From NCBI RefSeq assembly GCF_000384475.1, contig NZ_ARWB01000001.1:1902176-1966175 (forward strand): 64,000 bases of DNA, given 5' to 3'. Positions 26,356-35,817 of this stretch are shown piece after piece. Source of the stretch: Methylopila sp. M107. Its GTDB lineage: Bacteria; Pseudomonadota; Alphaproteobacteria; Rhizobiales; Methylopilaceae. The notes under the pieces are model-generated. The model was not told where the DNA came from, searched no databases, and saw only the letters and a list, made by a program, of their open reading frames with translations. How positions within the stretch are numbered: the first letter of the stretch is position 1; each line of letters begins with the position of its first letter. Both the position numbers and the translations under genes were made by a program.

Positions 26356-27594
26356 TCAGGCGCCGAGCCGGCCGAGCGCGAGCGCCCGCGCGTCGGCGAG
26401 CAAGGATGCGATGTCGCCGTCGAGCGCGCCTTCTTCGGAACCCGCCTGCGGCGGCAGCTTCGCCGCGATCGCGCCGACCAGTTCGCGGGCTCGGGCGACC
26501 ACGTCCGGATCGCCGTCGAGGCCGTCGACGAGCGCCGCGAGGTCGAGCGACTTTAGTTCCGGGGCGACGTCCCCCGCTGCGGCCGGCGGGCTGGTGGCGA
26601 GCTTCAGCTTCTCGAGCCAGACGTCCGCGTCGACGCGCTGGGCCGCGGCCTGGACCTCGTCGGCGAGCCGGCGCTGGTCCGCCGCAAAAGCGCCGTGCAG
26701 CCGGGTCGCTCCGGAGAGCGTCAGCCTCAATGCGACGAGCCTCCCCTCCGCCTCGTGGGCGACGGGCGCGACCGCCTGCTCGACCAGCCTCAGCGCCGCG
26801 GCCTCGTCGGCGGCCCCCGTGACGTCGACGGTCAGGCTAGCCCAGCGCGCGCGGTCGACGATGACCCGCTCGACCGAGACGACACGGCCGTCCTCGACTT
26901 CGACGATCGCGGCGCCCTTCTCCCCGCATTCGCGCACGCTGCGCCCCTGCAGGTTGCCGGGAAACACGATCCACGGATCGCGGCCGAGCACCTCGAAGTC
27001 ATGCACATGGCCGAGCGCCCAGTAGTCGTAGCCCTTGAGCCTGAGTTCCTCGGGCGCGCAAGGCGCATAGCGCTCGTGCGCCGCATAGCCGCCGCACGAG
27101 GTGTGCAGCACGCCGATGTTGAACCAGCCGTCCACGGGCGGCGGATAGGCGGCTGCGAGATTGTCGGGCGCCGCGCGGTCGGCGAAGCTCTGGCCGTGCA
27201 GCGCGACCTTCAGCGCGCCGAGGCGGAGCGTGCCGGGCTTGCGCGAGGGAAACTCGAGCGTGCTTTCGGGAAGTCTTATGGTCTTGGTGACGACGCTCGC
27301 CGCGTCGTGATTGCCCTTGAGCAGGACGACGGACACGCCCGCCCGCTCGAGCCGCGCGAGCTCGCGCGCGAAGAACAGGCCGATCGAATTGTCGCGCCAT
27401 TCGCCGTCATAAACGTCGCCGGCGATGACCATGAAGGCGGCTTCGGCCTCGATCGTCCGGCGGACGAGCTCGGAGAACGCGTCGCGGCTCGCCGTCGCGA
27501 AGCGCTCGGCGACCGTCGCGTCGGCGCGCGCGAGGCCCGCGAAGGGGCTCCCGAGGTGCAGGTCGGCCGCATGGACGAAGCGGAAGGCGGTCAA
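26356..27594 (-). CDS. Metallophosphoesterase, YhaO family exonuclease subunit
   Basis: SbcD/Mre11-type phosphoesterase of 412 residues. The metal-binding motifs appear in order: HAADLHLGSPF (residues 9-19), VIAGDVYDGEW, LLKGNHDAAS, VLHTSCGG, and YWALGHVHDFE. The start is TTG at 27594 with GAGGAG nine bases upstream. It lies directly upstream of the YhaN-like ATPase, so the two are almost certainly one complex. Confidence 0.92.
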   Translation of the reverse strand: MTAFRFVHAADLHLGSPFAGLARADATVAERFATASRDAFSELVRRTIEAEAAFMVIAGDVYDGEWRDNSIGLFFARELARLERAGVSVVLLKGNHDAASVVTKTIRLPESTLEFPSRKPGTLRLGALKVALHGQSFADRAAPDNLAAAYPPPVDGWFNIGVLHTSCGGYAAHERYAPCAPEELRLKGYDYWALGHVHDFEVLGRDPWIVFPGNLQGRSVRECGEKGAAIVEVEDGRVVSVERVIVDRARWASLTVDVTGAADEAAALRLVEQAVAPVAHEAEGRLVALRLTLSGATRLHGAFAADQRRLADEVQAAAQRVDADVWLEKLKLATSPPAAAGDVAPELKSLDLAALVDGLDGDPDVVARARELVGAIAAKLPPQAGSEEGALDGDIASLLADARALALGRLGA

Positions 27595-27684
27595 TGAGCT
27601 TGCTCCTCAAGCGGCCCGGACCATCGCAAGCCGCCGCGCGATTCGCGAATCTCCAGGGCGTTCGGTCAAAGCAGCAGCGCGGTT

Positions 27685-27714
27685 CTTCACCTCTCCCCTC
27701 CGGGGAGAGGTGAA
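27685..27714. repeat. Short palindrome (family C)
   Basis: CTTCACCTCTCCCC and its inverted copy GGGGAGAGGTGAAG, separated by two bases. The same CCTCTCCCC/GGGGAGAGG arms recur twice at 58508-58575. It lies between divergent genes, so it is not a terminator for both. Confidence 0.7.
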
Positions 27715-27842
27715 GGAAGGCATCCCGTCGTTCATCCAACGTCTCAAGGAGGGGCGTGAACCAGCTCGTCGAGATTGACAGGCGAGGCTTCGCCCGGCGA
27801 CTTCTGGAGCCTCGGCATTCAAGGAAAAAGGTCCGCCGTCCG

Positions 27843-28256
27843 ATGAACGATTCGTCGACCGCAGCGCCGGCTGGCTGGGACCTGTTCGACGGCAAGGGGT
27901 TCGTCGATCTGGTCGGGCCGCTCTACTGGCGCCGGACGCCGGAGGGCCTGCGCGCCTTCGCGTTCACGGCGGGCGACAAGCACGCCAACCTGATCGGCCT
28001 CGTCCATGGCGGCATGCTGATGACGCTGGCCGACCGGGCGCTCGGCGTCGGCGCTTGGGATTCCGCCGGCCGCCCGTGCGTCACCGTGCAGATGGACATG
28101 CAGTTCCTGTCGGCGGTGAAGATGGGCGAGTTCGCGGAGATCGCGCCGCAACTCGTTCGGCTGACGCGATCGCTCGTTTTCATGCGCGGCGACCTCAAGG
28201 TCGGCGACCGGGTCGCGGCGACGGCGACGGGCGTGTGGAAGATACTCGACGATTGA
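27843..28256 (+). CDS. Hotdog-fold thioesterase, PaaI family
   Basis: Probable acyl-CoA thioesterase of 137 residues. ATG at 27843 is favoured over a start at 27756 because the hotdog domain begins soon after it. The family motif LVHGGMLMTLADRALG (residues 51-66) includes the catalytic-loop HGG followed by an acidic residue in the helix. QMDMQFLSAVKMGEF and the terminal ATATGVWKI complete the fold. The physiological substrate is unknown. The next gene is an Rrf2 regulator. Confidence 0.82.
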   Translation: MNDSSTAAPAGWDLFDGKGFVDLVGPLYWRRTPEGLRAFAFTAGDKHANLIGLVHGGMLMTLADRALGVGAWDSAGRPCVTVQMDMQFLSAVKMGEFAEIAPQLVRLTRSLVFMRGDLKVGDRVAATATGVWKILDD

Positions 28257-28282
28257 AGTTCCTGTGACTATCTCACTGGTAC

Positions 28283-28293
28283 GAACAAGGTTC
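28283..28293. promoter_or_regulatory. Small dyad upstream of the Rrf2 gene
   Basis: GAAC-AAG-GTTC is a perfect dyad 57 bp before the regulator's start. Rrf2 proteins often repress their own gene, so it is a weak candidate operator. Confidence 0.25.
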
Positions 28294-28349
28294 TATTGTC
28301 CGAGGGAAGCGTCTCGCATAACGCTCGTCCTGGAGCGTGCGCCGATCAG

Positions 28350-28799
28350 ATGCTGACGAAAAAAGCGAAATACGGCCTCAAGGCCATGGTCGATCTTGCA
28401 AGCTTGGAGCCGGGCAAGTCGACCTTCGTGGCCGACGTCGCGGAGCGCAACGCGATCCCGAAGAAGTTTCTCGACGCGATCCTGGGCGAGTTGCGCAACG
28501 CCGGGCTCCTGTCCAGCAAGAAGGGCAAAGCCGGCGGCTACATGCTGGCGCGGCCGCCCGAGCAGATCACCGTCGGCATGATCATCCGCACGCTCGACGG
28601 CCCGCTCGCGCCGATCGCCTGCGCCAGCCGCTCTGCCTATGTGCCGTGCGACGACTGCAGGGACGTGCGCTCCTGCCAGGTCCGCCTGATGATGCTCGAC
28701 GTCCGGGACGCCATGTCCCGCATCCTCGACGAGCACAACCTCGCCCAGATGCGCGACGCCGGCGCGAACGACATGGCGAGCTTCGTCTACCAGATCTGA
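28350..28799 (+). CDS. Rrf2 family transcriptional regulator, likely Fe-S
   Basis: DNA-binding regulator of 149 residues. ATG at 28350 gives the standard Rrf2 beginning MLTKKAKYGLKAMVDLA; a start at 28296 would add 18 unrelated residues. The winged helix includes IPKKFLDAILGELRNAGLLSS, then the wing KKGKAGGYMLARPPEQIT. Four cysteines (91, 100, 103, 109) lie in the sensor region, where IscR/NsrR-type members bind an iron-sulphur cluster. The target genes are not evident from the neighbours. Confidence 0.92.
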   Translation: MLTKKAKYGLKAMVDLASLEPGKSTFVADVAERNAIPKKFLDAILGELRNAGLLSSKKGKAGGYMLARPPEQITVGMIIRTLDGPLAPIACASRSAYVPCDDCRDVRSCQVRLMMLDVRDAMSRILDEHNLAQMRDAGANDMASFVYQI

Positions 28800-28811
28800 C
28801 GGGCGCCCTAC

Positions 28812-30176
28812 TTATTTCCGCTTCTCGACCATCATCTGCAGGCCGCCCTTCGGCTGCAGCGAGATTCCGCCGAACGGCACGATCGGGGCGGTCGTCGCGA
28901 GCCGGAAGCGGAACTGCCGCGCGAGGGTGATGATCGAGAACATCAGGTTCGCGGTCGAGGCGCTCGCGCCCGGGCAGACGCGCGGGCCCGCCGCGAACGG
29001 GATGTAGGCGAAGCGCTGCACCTTGCGGCGGTTTTCGTCCTCGAAGCGGTCGGGGTCGAACACGTCCGGCCGCTCCCAGAGCTGCTTGTGGCGATGGATC
29101 AGGAAGGGCGCGACGGTGACGATCGCGCCGCGCGGCACCTTCCGCCCGCAGACGACGTCGGCCTTCACGGCCTTGCGCACGATCACCGGGATCGGCGGAT
29201 AGAGCCGCATCACCTCGTCGAGCACGCGCTTGGTGTAGGGAAGCAGCGCGACGTCCTCGGGCTTCAGTTTCCTGTCGCCCAGCACCTCGTCGAGTTCGGC
29301 GTGCATGCGCGCCTCGACGTGCCGGTGGAGGTCGAGCAGGTACCAGATCCAAGTCAGCGCCCGGATGGTGGCGTCGCCCGCCGCGATGATGGAGGCCGCC
29401 TCGTCGCGGGTCTCCTCGGGGCTTAAGGGTTCGCCGGTCTGGCGGTCGCGCGCGTGGGCGAGGCGCCACAGCAGATCCTGTCCGCCGGCCCAGTCCGGCT
29501 CGCGCCGCGCCGCCAGCAGGCTGCGGAGCTTCTGGTCGGCTTCCGCCTTCCAGTCTTCCATACGCCGGCGCACCAGCAGCTTCGAGGCCCATTCGGGCTT
29601 CGGCACCATGTCGATCGAGCGCGGCTTGCGCGGCACGGTGGAGAGCCAGCGCAGCATCGGCAGCGCGCTGTCGTCGCCCCCGGTCGAGATCTGGTTCAGC
29701 ATGCGGGCGAGCATGTCGCCGGCGACCCGCTCCATGTCGATCGGCTTGCCGGCGGCCGCGCGGCGCGCGAGATCGTTGGCGCGGCGCTCGCTCACGCGGA
29801 TCAGCGCCGGCGCGTCGGGCTCGACCGAACGGCGGTCGATCGCGGGCGTCGCGATCCGGCGATGGCGGCGCCAGGTCTCGCCCTCGCTCGCGAGCGTCCC
29901 GGTGCCGATCTCGGCCTCGAACAGGCGGCGGATGGTGGGCACGCGCGGATAGTTGTCGAAATTGTCGACCAGCACCTGCTTCACGCCCGCCGGGTCGCTG
30001 ATGAAGCAGGCTGTGACGAAGCTGTAGCGCCGGGTGACGAACAGCTCGTCGTAGAGTTCGTCGTCGAACACGCCGAGCGAGTTATCGGGAATCGTCCTGA
30101 GCAGTTCGAGCGCTGAGAGCGGCCGGGGCGGCCGCGTCGGCATGGCGAGGCGGGGCGGCTCGCCGGGCGGGGGCAT
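28812..30176 (-). CDS. Cytochrome P450
   Basis: Haem monooxygenase-like protein of 454 residues from ATG at 30176. A TTG at 30224 would extend it and overlap the upstream gene. The K-helix ExxR is EVMR, and the haem loop is FAAGPRVCPGAS with the cysteine ligand. The I-helix reads AAGDATIRALTW: the usual AGx(D/E)T has Ala in the acidic position and Asp one place earlier, which may change oxygen activation. There are no membrane anchor and no adjacent ferredoxin or reductase. The substrate is unknown. Confidence 0.9.
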   Translation of the reverse strand: MPPPGEPPRLAMPTRPPRPLSALELLRTIPDNSLGVFDDELYDELFVTRRYSFVTACFISDPAGVKQVLVDNFDNYPRVPTIRRLFEAEIGTGTLASEGETWRRHRRIATPAIDRRSVEPDAPALIRVSERRANDLARRAAAGKPIDMERVAGDMLARMLNQISTGGDDSALPMLRWLSTVPRKPRSIDMVPKPEWASKLLVRRRMEDWKAEADQKLRSLLAARREPDWAGGQDLLWRLAHARDRQTGEPLSPEETRDEAASIIAAGDATIRALTWIWYLLDLHRHVEARMHAELDEVLGDRKLKPEDVALLPYTKRVLDEVMRLYPPIPVIVRKAVKADVVCGRKVPRGAIVTVAPFLIHRHKQLWERPDVFDPDRFEDENRRKVQRFAYIPFAAGPRVCPGASASTANLMFSIITLARQFRFRLATTAPIVPFGGISLQPKGGLQMMVEKRK

Positions 30177-30196
30177 GAAACGCGCGTCCAAGCCGA

Positions 30197-30562
30197 TCAG
30201 TCCTGCGACGGCAGGTTCGTGCAATCGAGCACGCCGCCGCTAGCGGCGATCTGGATCACGCCGTCGACCGGTCGGCCCCTGAGCCTCGTCGCGACGGAAA
30301 AGGTCCAGGCGCCCACGCCGTTCTCGGCGCAGAGCGGTTTGTCTCGGGCCTCCACGAAGCGTCCCGGCGACAATGCGCGAGCGGATTCTTCGGCCGTCAG
30401 GCCATACGGCGGCTCGAGCAGAACCTTGATCGCCGCCTTGCGCGCGGACTCTTCGGAAATGATCGGCGTCACGGCCAGCGACGCCGCAGCCAGGCAGCCG
30501 AGCGCCAGCGCCCGTCCGAGGACGGCGGCGGGTCGCATGATCGGGAGGTTCGGAAGGGGCAA
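30197..30562 (-). CDS. Hypothetical exported protein, 121 residues
   Basis: The N-terminal hydrophobic segment (RALALGCLAAASLAVTPI) looks like a signal peptide. The mature part has one central hydrophobic-polar region and two cysteines (in KPLCAEN and VLDCTNLP) that could form a disulphide. I recognise no family. It lies between tRNA-Pro and the P450 gene, both on the same strand. Confidence 0.6.
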   Translation of the reverse strand: MPLPNLPIMRPAAVLGRALALGCLAAASLAVTPIISEESARKAAIKVLLEPPYGLTAEESARALSPGRFVEARDKPLCAENGVGAWTFSVATRLRGRPVDGVIQIAASGGVLDCTNLPSQD

Positions 30563-30625
30563 GGTCCTCTCCCGCGTGTTCGCGGCTGCGCGCGGCGGCG
30601 GCCGGATGGACCTGACCAGGTCGGC

Positions 30626-30702
30626 TGGTCGGAGTGGCAGGATTCGAACCTGCGACCCCCTCGTCCCGAACGAGGTGCGCTACCAGGCTGCGCCACACTC
30701 CG
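30626..30702 (-). tRNA. tRNA-Pro (anticodon CGG)
   Basis: The minus strand folds as a 77-nt tRNA with acceptor CGGAGTG/CACTCCG and anticodon loop TTCGGGA within a CCTCG/CGAGG stem, giving anticodon CGG. The T arm has GGTTCGAATCC and the 3' CCA is encoded. Confidence 0.97.
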
Positions 30703-30847
30703 AAGCCGACCGGCGCCTTATAGGGGGCGCGAATGCGCTCCGCAAGCGGCGTCAGCGGAATACGGAACCCCTTCATTCCGAGAACGTTGACGCGTCGAGC
30801 CCGCCGCACGGCGCGGGCCGCGTCGAATCATTTCGGGACGGAGACTC

Positions 30848-31156
30848 ATGGCGACCAGCAAAGCGACCGAGACCGCGGACGAACTGGCTGATGCAGCCTC
30901 GTCGGCAGGGCGGCGGGCAGGCGCGCGAGCGCGGCAGGCGGGCGACGATATCGGCGATTCGATCGAGCGAACCACGGATGCGGGCGCGCGCGGCGCGCGA
31001 CGCGCGGCCCGCCGAAGCGTCGAAGCCTTTGACGACGCCGCCGACGAGGTCGACGAGCGCGTCGCCACTCTGGAAGAGACGATACGACGCAATCCTATCG
31101 CGGCCGCAGGCGCGGCGCTTCTGATCGGCGTCGTTCTCGGGCGCTTCTTTCTCTGA
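30848..31156 (+). CDS. DUF883 (ElaB/YqjD-like) membrane-anchored protein
   Basis: Small protein of 102 residues with an Ala/Arg/Asp-rich helical N-terminal two-thirds and one C-terminal membrane helix (RNPIAAAGAALLIGVVLGRFF). This is the typical ElaB/YqjD layout of inner-membrane proteins that bind ribosomes in stationary phase in E. coli. It lies 60 bp upstream of a CsbD gene, another stress-associated family. Confidence 0.82.
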   Translation: MATSKATETADELADAASSAGRRAGARARQAGDDIGDSIERTTDAGARGARRAARRSVEAFDDAADEVDERVATLEETIRRNPIAAAGAALLIGVVLGRFFL

Positions 31157-31216
31157 ACGGTGGAATCGGTCGGCAGTCGCCGATTCAAAATTTCTGACTC
31201 GCTGGAGGACTTTGAG

Positions 31217-31399
31217 ATGGTTGAGAAGAACACGATCAAGGGCGCCGTGAAGGAAGTCGCCGGCAAAACCAAAGCCGCCGTCGGCAAGGCGACCGGGAAC
31301 AAGTCGCTCGAAGCTCGCGGCAACGCCGAAGCGACTGCCGGCAAGGTCCAGAAGGGCGTCGGCGACGCCACGGCGAAGGTCAAGTCGGCGCTCCGCTGA
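31217..31399 (+). CDS. CsbD family stress-response protein
   Basis: Small soluble protein of 60 residues with the CsbD pattern: MVEKNTIKGAVKEVAGKTK, then a Lys/Ala/Gly-rich repeat (KAAVGKATGNKSLEARGNAE). GGAGGA precedes ATG 31217; an in-frame start at 31160 is rejected. CsbD proteins are induced by general stress but have no defined biochemical role. Confidence 0.9.
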   Translation: MVEKNTIKGAVKEVAGKTKAAVGKATGNKSLEARGNAEATAGKVQKGVGDATAKVKSALR

Positions 31400-31481
31400 C
31401 GACGATCCGGTGGATTGAACTGACGCCGAATCGGTGGCTGGTTCGCGCGGAATGTCGCCGCGCGTTCTCGACGCGACGCGG

Positions 31482-34400
31482 TCAGGCCGTGTCTTCCGGC
31501 AGGAGGCTCGCGGCGCGGGATAAGTCGGGCCCGAGCTTCTGCCGCACGATGTTGGCGAGGCGCACCGTGTCCACGGGCTTCTCGAGCCACGCCGCGATGT
31601 CGAGGGCCGGCGCGCGCTGGTCCTTGCGGCCCTGCTCCGCGTCGGCCGACACGACGATGACGGGAAGCCCGGCGCCCTTCGGGGTCGCCCGCAGATCCTG
31701 CACGAAGCCGAGGCCGTCGCCGTCCGGCAGCTGAAGATCGACCAGCACCGCGTCTACGTCGTGGGTTTCGAGCAGTTTGAGCGCCGACCGGACGGTCCCC
31801 GCCGTCAGCGCCTCGAACCCCGCTTCCCGCATCTGCTCGGCGAAGATCGCGGCCATCAGCGCGTCGTCCTCGCAGATCAACACTTTCGGCCGTACGGGCT
31901 CCTCAAACGCTGCCGGCTGCGCGGTCGGCTTGCGGGGCTGGTGGCGCGGCAGCCTGACCTCGAACTCGGTGCCCTGCCCGATCTGCGTGCGATAGGTGAT
32001 CGCGCCGGCATGCCGCTCGACGATCTCGCGGACGATGGCGAGGCCGAGCCCCGTGCCGCCCTTGCGCCGGCTGTCGGACCCGTCCGCCTGGGCGAACTTC
32101 GAGAAGATGCGAGAGCGGAAGGCCTCCGGGATGCCCGGTCCCCGGTCCTTGACGATGATCGCGACCGCCTCGCCCGCCTCTTCGATCGACACCGTCACGG
32201 GCGCGTCCCGAGGCGAGAACTTGACGGCGTTCGACAGCAGGTTGGTGATGACCTGGGTCAGGCGGTCGTCGTCGCCATAGACCATCACGCCAACGCCGCC
32301 CGGCGAGAGTTCGATCGGTACGCCGAATTCGTCCGCATAGGCGCGCAGGCCGCCGACGGCGTGGATGACGACGTCCCGAATCGCAAGCGTCCGCAGATCG
32401 AACGTCATCCGCCCCGCCTCGATCTTCTCGATATCGAGGATGTCGTTGATCAGCCGGACGAGGCGCAGGCTGTTCGAATGGGCGATCCCGACGAGCTGGC
32501 GCGCCCTGTCGCTCAAATGCCCCGCCGCGCCGCCCGACAGAAGACCGAGCGAGCCCGCGATCGAAGTCAGCGGCGTCCGCAGTTCATGGCTGACGGTCGA
32601 CACGAACTCGTTCTTCAGCCGCTCGACGCGCTTGCGCTCGCTGATGTCGTGCGCGCTGAGGAAAATGCGCTCGATCCGCCCGTCCGGCCCTTTCAGAGGC
32701 ACCTGCACGATCTCGTAGACGCTCGTCTGACCCTTGATGTTCGGTCGGCGCTCGGCCGTCGAGATGCGCCCGAGGCTCAGCGTGCGCCTGAGGTCGGATT
32801 CCAAGGTTTCGCCCCGCCCGCCCGAAAACACCTCGCGCGGCGACCGGCCGACGACCTGCGCGGCCTGCAGCCCCGTGGCCTCTGCGGCGGCCGGGTTCCA
32901 GGTCTCGATCGAGAAGCGGTTCTCCGGATCGACCCTGACGACCGCCTTGGCGTTGGGCGAGTGGTCGAACAAGCCGCGGAACAACGCTTCGGCCTCGACG
33001 AGCCGCCGCTCCCGATCCGCGATCGCGGCGGCGCTGACGGACAGCGCCTGGCCGAGCGCGCCGAGCTCGGCCGTGCCGCGGAGGTTCGGCGGCGCGGCGA
33101 AGTCGCCTGCCTCGATCCGTCCGGCGTAGGCGATCAGGCGCTTTAGCGGGCGCACGATCAACGTCTCGCTGCCGGCCACACCGAGGGCGAGCGAGCAGAA
33201 CAGAATGGCGGCGATCAGCTGAAGCTGTCGGTTCAGCCGGACGTCGACCGGACCGACCACGCCCCGCTTCGGGGCGCCCACGATCAAGGTGGCCGATCCC
33301 TCCAGAACGCGGCGCGACTGGAACAGGGAGGCGCGCCCGTCGACGTCCGCCGCCTCGTAGGTGCGGCCTGGGTCCGCAAGAGCCTCCGATACGAATGTCG
33401 CGTCGCCGAGAGCCGCGCCCGCGCCGACCCGGTGCTTCGGGCGTCGCACGATGACGACGCCGTTCGTGTCCACGAGGGTCACGGTCTCGCCGCGCGCGAG
33501 GTCGCGGTCGAACCCCTCGACCGATCCGGCCAGGGCTTCGACGTCCACGGACGCGACGACAAGCATTCTGACGCCCGAGTCCATGATCGGCTGGGCGATG
33601 GCGATGCGCGGCTCGCCGCTGACGCGCGCGATGATGAAGCCGCTGATGGTGAAGTGCTTCGAGGCGAACGCCTGCTTCACGTAGTCCCGGTCGCCGACAT
33701 ACATCGAGACGCTTGGCGGCCTGTCGGCGCAGCGGATGACGCCGTTGCCGTCGACCGTGTAGAGCGCCTTCACCCAGGAGTTCACGGGCGCGTATTCGGC
33801 GAGTTCCCATTCGCAGGCGCCGGACGCCGTCCGCACGGCCTCCGAGCGCGCGAGGAAGTTCAGCATCTGCCGCGTCTGCTGGATGACAGAATCCTGCCGC
33901 TCCGCGACGAGCCGGACGACGGTGGCGAGACGTTCGCCGGCGGCCGTCATCGCGGTCTCGCGCTCGTCGCTCGCGAAGCGGACCGTCAGTGCGACGAGCG
34001 GCGCCATCACGAGCACGCCGATGAAGGCGACGTTCCAGCGCAGGCTCGCCGACCGCCTGTCGGACCCGATGGCGACGAGGAGCAGAGCGAGCGCCACCGC
34101 GGTCTCGATAGGCGTCGGCTCGAAGCCGTCGACGACGGAAAGCGCGCGCGGATCGAATAGGTGGAGCGCGATCGCAAAGAGCGGGATCGCAAGTCCGCCG
34201 AGCCGGGCGAATTGGCGGAGGTCCTCGGCCCTGTCCGCCTTCGCGCGGGTGAGCGCGATCGCGATCGCGCCCAGCAGCAGGGCGACGCAGACCGCGGGGC
34301 TGGCGCGGCCCGGATGGCCAGTCACCTGATAGGACGACGCGTCGGCGGCGACCAGCGTGTCGATCCTGAGGTCGACGCCCGCGACATGCTGCAAGAGCGT

Positions 34401-34682
34401 CGCGCCCGCGATCAGCGCCATAACGAGCGCGCAGAGATAACCCAGCGCCGCGGCGACGCCGCCCCGGCGCTGCAGCAGCGCCCAGCCGCAGCAGCCCGCC
34501 AGCAGCGCCAGCGCCACATTGGCCTTCATGTATTGCGGCTGAGCCGAACCGCCGGAGACCGCGCTCCAGTGGAAAACCTGACTGAGGAGGCACCAGAGCG
34601 CGAGCGCAGCGACGAGCGCCGCCAGGCAAAGCCCGAGGATCGGTCCGGCGGCTTTCAGGTCCCGGAAAGGCTTCAGCGGCAT
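31482..34682 (-). CDS. Hybrid sensor histidine kinase/response regulator
   Basis: Inner-membrane sensor of 1066 residues. Order: about seven N-terminal hydrophobic helices (15-240), a Cache-like extracellular sensor (about 265-480), another membrane helix and HAMP (490-550), a PAS domain (565-690), HisKA with the phospho-His in VSHELRTPLTS (near 700), HATPase with NLLSNAVKFS, DRGPGIPE and GGTGLGLAI, and a C-terminal receiver with ICEDD and the acceptor Asp in VDLQLPDGDG. The seven-helix front end plus Cache is an unusually elaborate input. No cognate regulator gene lies nearby. The signal is unknown. Confidence 0.93.
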   Translation of the reverse strand: MPLKPFRDLKAAGPILGLCLAALVAALALWCLLSQVFHWSAVSGGSAQPQYMKANVALALLAGCCGWALLQRRGGVAAALGYLCALVMALIAGATLLQHVAGVDLRIDTLVAADASSYQVTGHPGRASPAVCVALLLGAIAIALTRAKADRAEDLRQFARLGGLAIPLFAIALHLFDPRALSVVDGFEPTPIETAVALALLLVAIGSDRRSASLRWNVAFIGVLVMAPLVALTVRFASDERETAMTAAGERLATVVRLVAERQDSVIQQTRQMLNFLARSEAVRTASGACEWELAEYAPVNSWVKALYTVDGNGVIRCADRPPSVSMYVGDRDYVKQAFASKHFTISGFIIARVSGEPRIAIAQPIMDSGVRMLVVASVDVEALAGSVEGFDRDLARGETVTLVDTNGVVIVRRPKHRVGAGAALGDATFVSEALADPGRTYEAADVDGRASLFQSRRVLEGSATLIVGAPKRGVVGPVDVRLNRQLQLIAAILFCSLALGVAGSETLIVRPLKRLIAYAGRIEAGDFAAPPNLRGTAELGALGQALSVSAAAIADRERRLVEAEALFRGLFDHSPNAKAVVRVDPENRFSIETWNPAAAEATGLQAAQVVGRSPREVFSGGRGETLESDLRRTLSLGRISTAERRPNIKGQTSVYEIVQVPLKGPDGRIERIFLSAHDISERKRVERLKNEFVSTVSHELRTPLTSIAGSLGLLSGGAAGHLSDRARQLVGIAHSNSLRLVRLINDILDIEKIEAGRMTFDLRTLAIRDVVIHAVGGLRAYADEFGVPIELSPGGVGVMVYGDDDRLTQVITNLLSNAVKFSPRDAPVTVSIEEAGEAVAIIVKDRGPGIPEAFRSRIFSKFAQADGSDSRRKGGTGLGLAIVREIVERHAGAITYRTQIGQGTEFEVRLPRHQPRKPTAQPAAFEEPVRPKVLICEDDALMAAIFAEQMREAGFEALTAGTVRSALKLLETHDVDAVLVDLQLPDGDGLGFVQDLRATPKGAGLPVIVVSADAEQGRKDQRAPALDIAAWLEKPVDTVRLANIVRQKLGPDLSRAASLLPEDTA

Positions 34683-34780
34683 GCGCGGCGATGTCCCGGC
34701 GGAGCGTCGCCGACGATAGACGTCCTTGCAGCGAGCCGAAAGAGCGCGGCTTTACGCGGAAACCGCGCCCGGACCGGAGG

Positions 34781-35311
34781 TCACTCGTCGTCCTTGTCTT
34801 CGTCGCCGTCCGTCGCGTCGGCGTCGGCCGGCTTGGGCTTCTTGGCCTCGGCCGGCTCCTTCTGGCGACGCTTGGCGGCGAGCTCTTCGATCTCGGCCTT
34901 GGTGACCTTTCCGTCCTTGTCCTTGTCGGCGCGGTCGAACCAGCCGGGTCGGGTGAGCGCTTCCCTCTCGGTGATCCGTCCGTCGCCGTCGGTGTCGAGC
35001 TTCTTGAATTTCTTGTCGAAGTTCTCGGCCTGCTTGCCGCCCTTCTTGGCGATCTTCTCCCTCAGGGCCTTGACCTCGTCGGCGTCGACGACGCCGTCGC
35101 CATTCGCGTCGGCGCGCTTCATGAACTTCTCGAGCCGCTGCTTGACCTCTTCGGCGTCCACGACCCCGTCATCGTTCTGGTCGAAGCGCTCGAACTGCTT
35201 GACGGGCCCGCTCTTGGCCTTTCCTTCCGCCTTGTCGCCGGCCGCGAACGCGGGCGACGCGAGCGCCAGCGTGGCCGCCGCGATCGCGAGCGTCGAAAAC
35301 TGCTTGATCAT
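34781..35311 (-). CDS. Secreted EF-hand calcium-binding protein
   Basis: Exported protein of 176 residues. ATG at 35311 begins a signal peptide (IKQFSTLAIAAATLALASPA) cleaved near AFA; the longer frame to 35377 is rejected. Four canonical EF-hand loops are visible: DQNDDGVVDAEE, DANGDGVVDADE, DTDGDGRITERE and DKDKDGKVTKAE. Linkers are Lys-rich and the tail is acidic. It probably binds calcium in the periplasm. No partner is evident. Confidence 0.92.
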   Translation of the reverse strand: MIKQFSTLAIAAATLALASPAFAAGDKAEGKAKSGPVKQFERFDQNDDGVVDAEEVKQRLEKFMKRADANGDGVVDADEVKALREKIAKKGGKQAENFDKKFKKLDTDGDGRITEREALTRPGWFDRADKDKDGKVTKAEIEELAAKRRQKEPAEAKKPKPADADATDGDEDKDDE

Positions 35312-35553
35312 CTGACTGTGTCGCCTTCTCTCTTGCCGGATGCGGCGTCTTGCGCGCCTGCGCCCGGCGAACCGCATGACGCGTCTTCGCCGACGCTCAC
35401 ATGATGCGGTAAGGCCTGAAAGGAAGGGAGCGGCCTTCGGCGACGCGCCCCGGACGAGCGTAGCTCAGCGCCACAAGCGCTTTGGCGACGGGCGTCAGGA
35501 GACGGAATTTCGAAGTGGCGTCCTGGTCAGGGACAAGTTCACCAAGGAAACCT

Positions 35554-35629
<76 letters not shown>

Positions 35630-35817
35630 GGAAACCGATGAGGTTTCGGCCCGCAGCGGCCATGGCCGCCGGGGAGGCGCGGGATGTAACAAAGCCACGG
35701 ACGGCTGTCCAGCCGGCTTATGCGATCCGCGCGAGCTTTTTTGCGAGAAGCGCTTCGATCCTGCAGCGGCGCGCGAAGATTTCCGCGCGCCGCATTGGAA
35801 AGACGACGGTTTTCCGC

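Noticed and set aside
22893-27594. YhaN/YhaO pair considered as an anti-phage (Wadjet- or SbcCD-type) defence system
   Set aside because: The gene pair matches the common YhaON housekeeping repair pair. There are no further defence genes around it.
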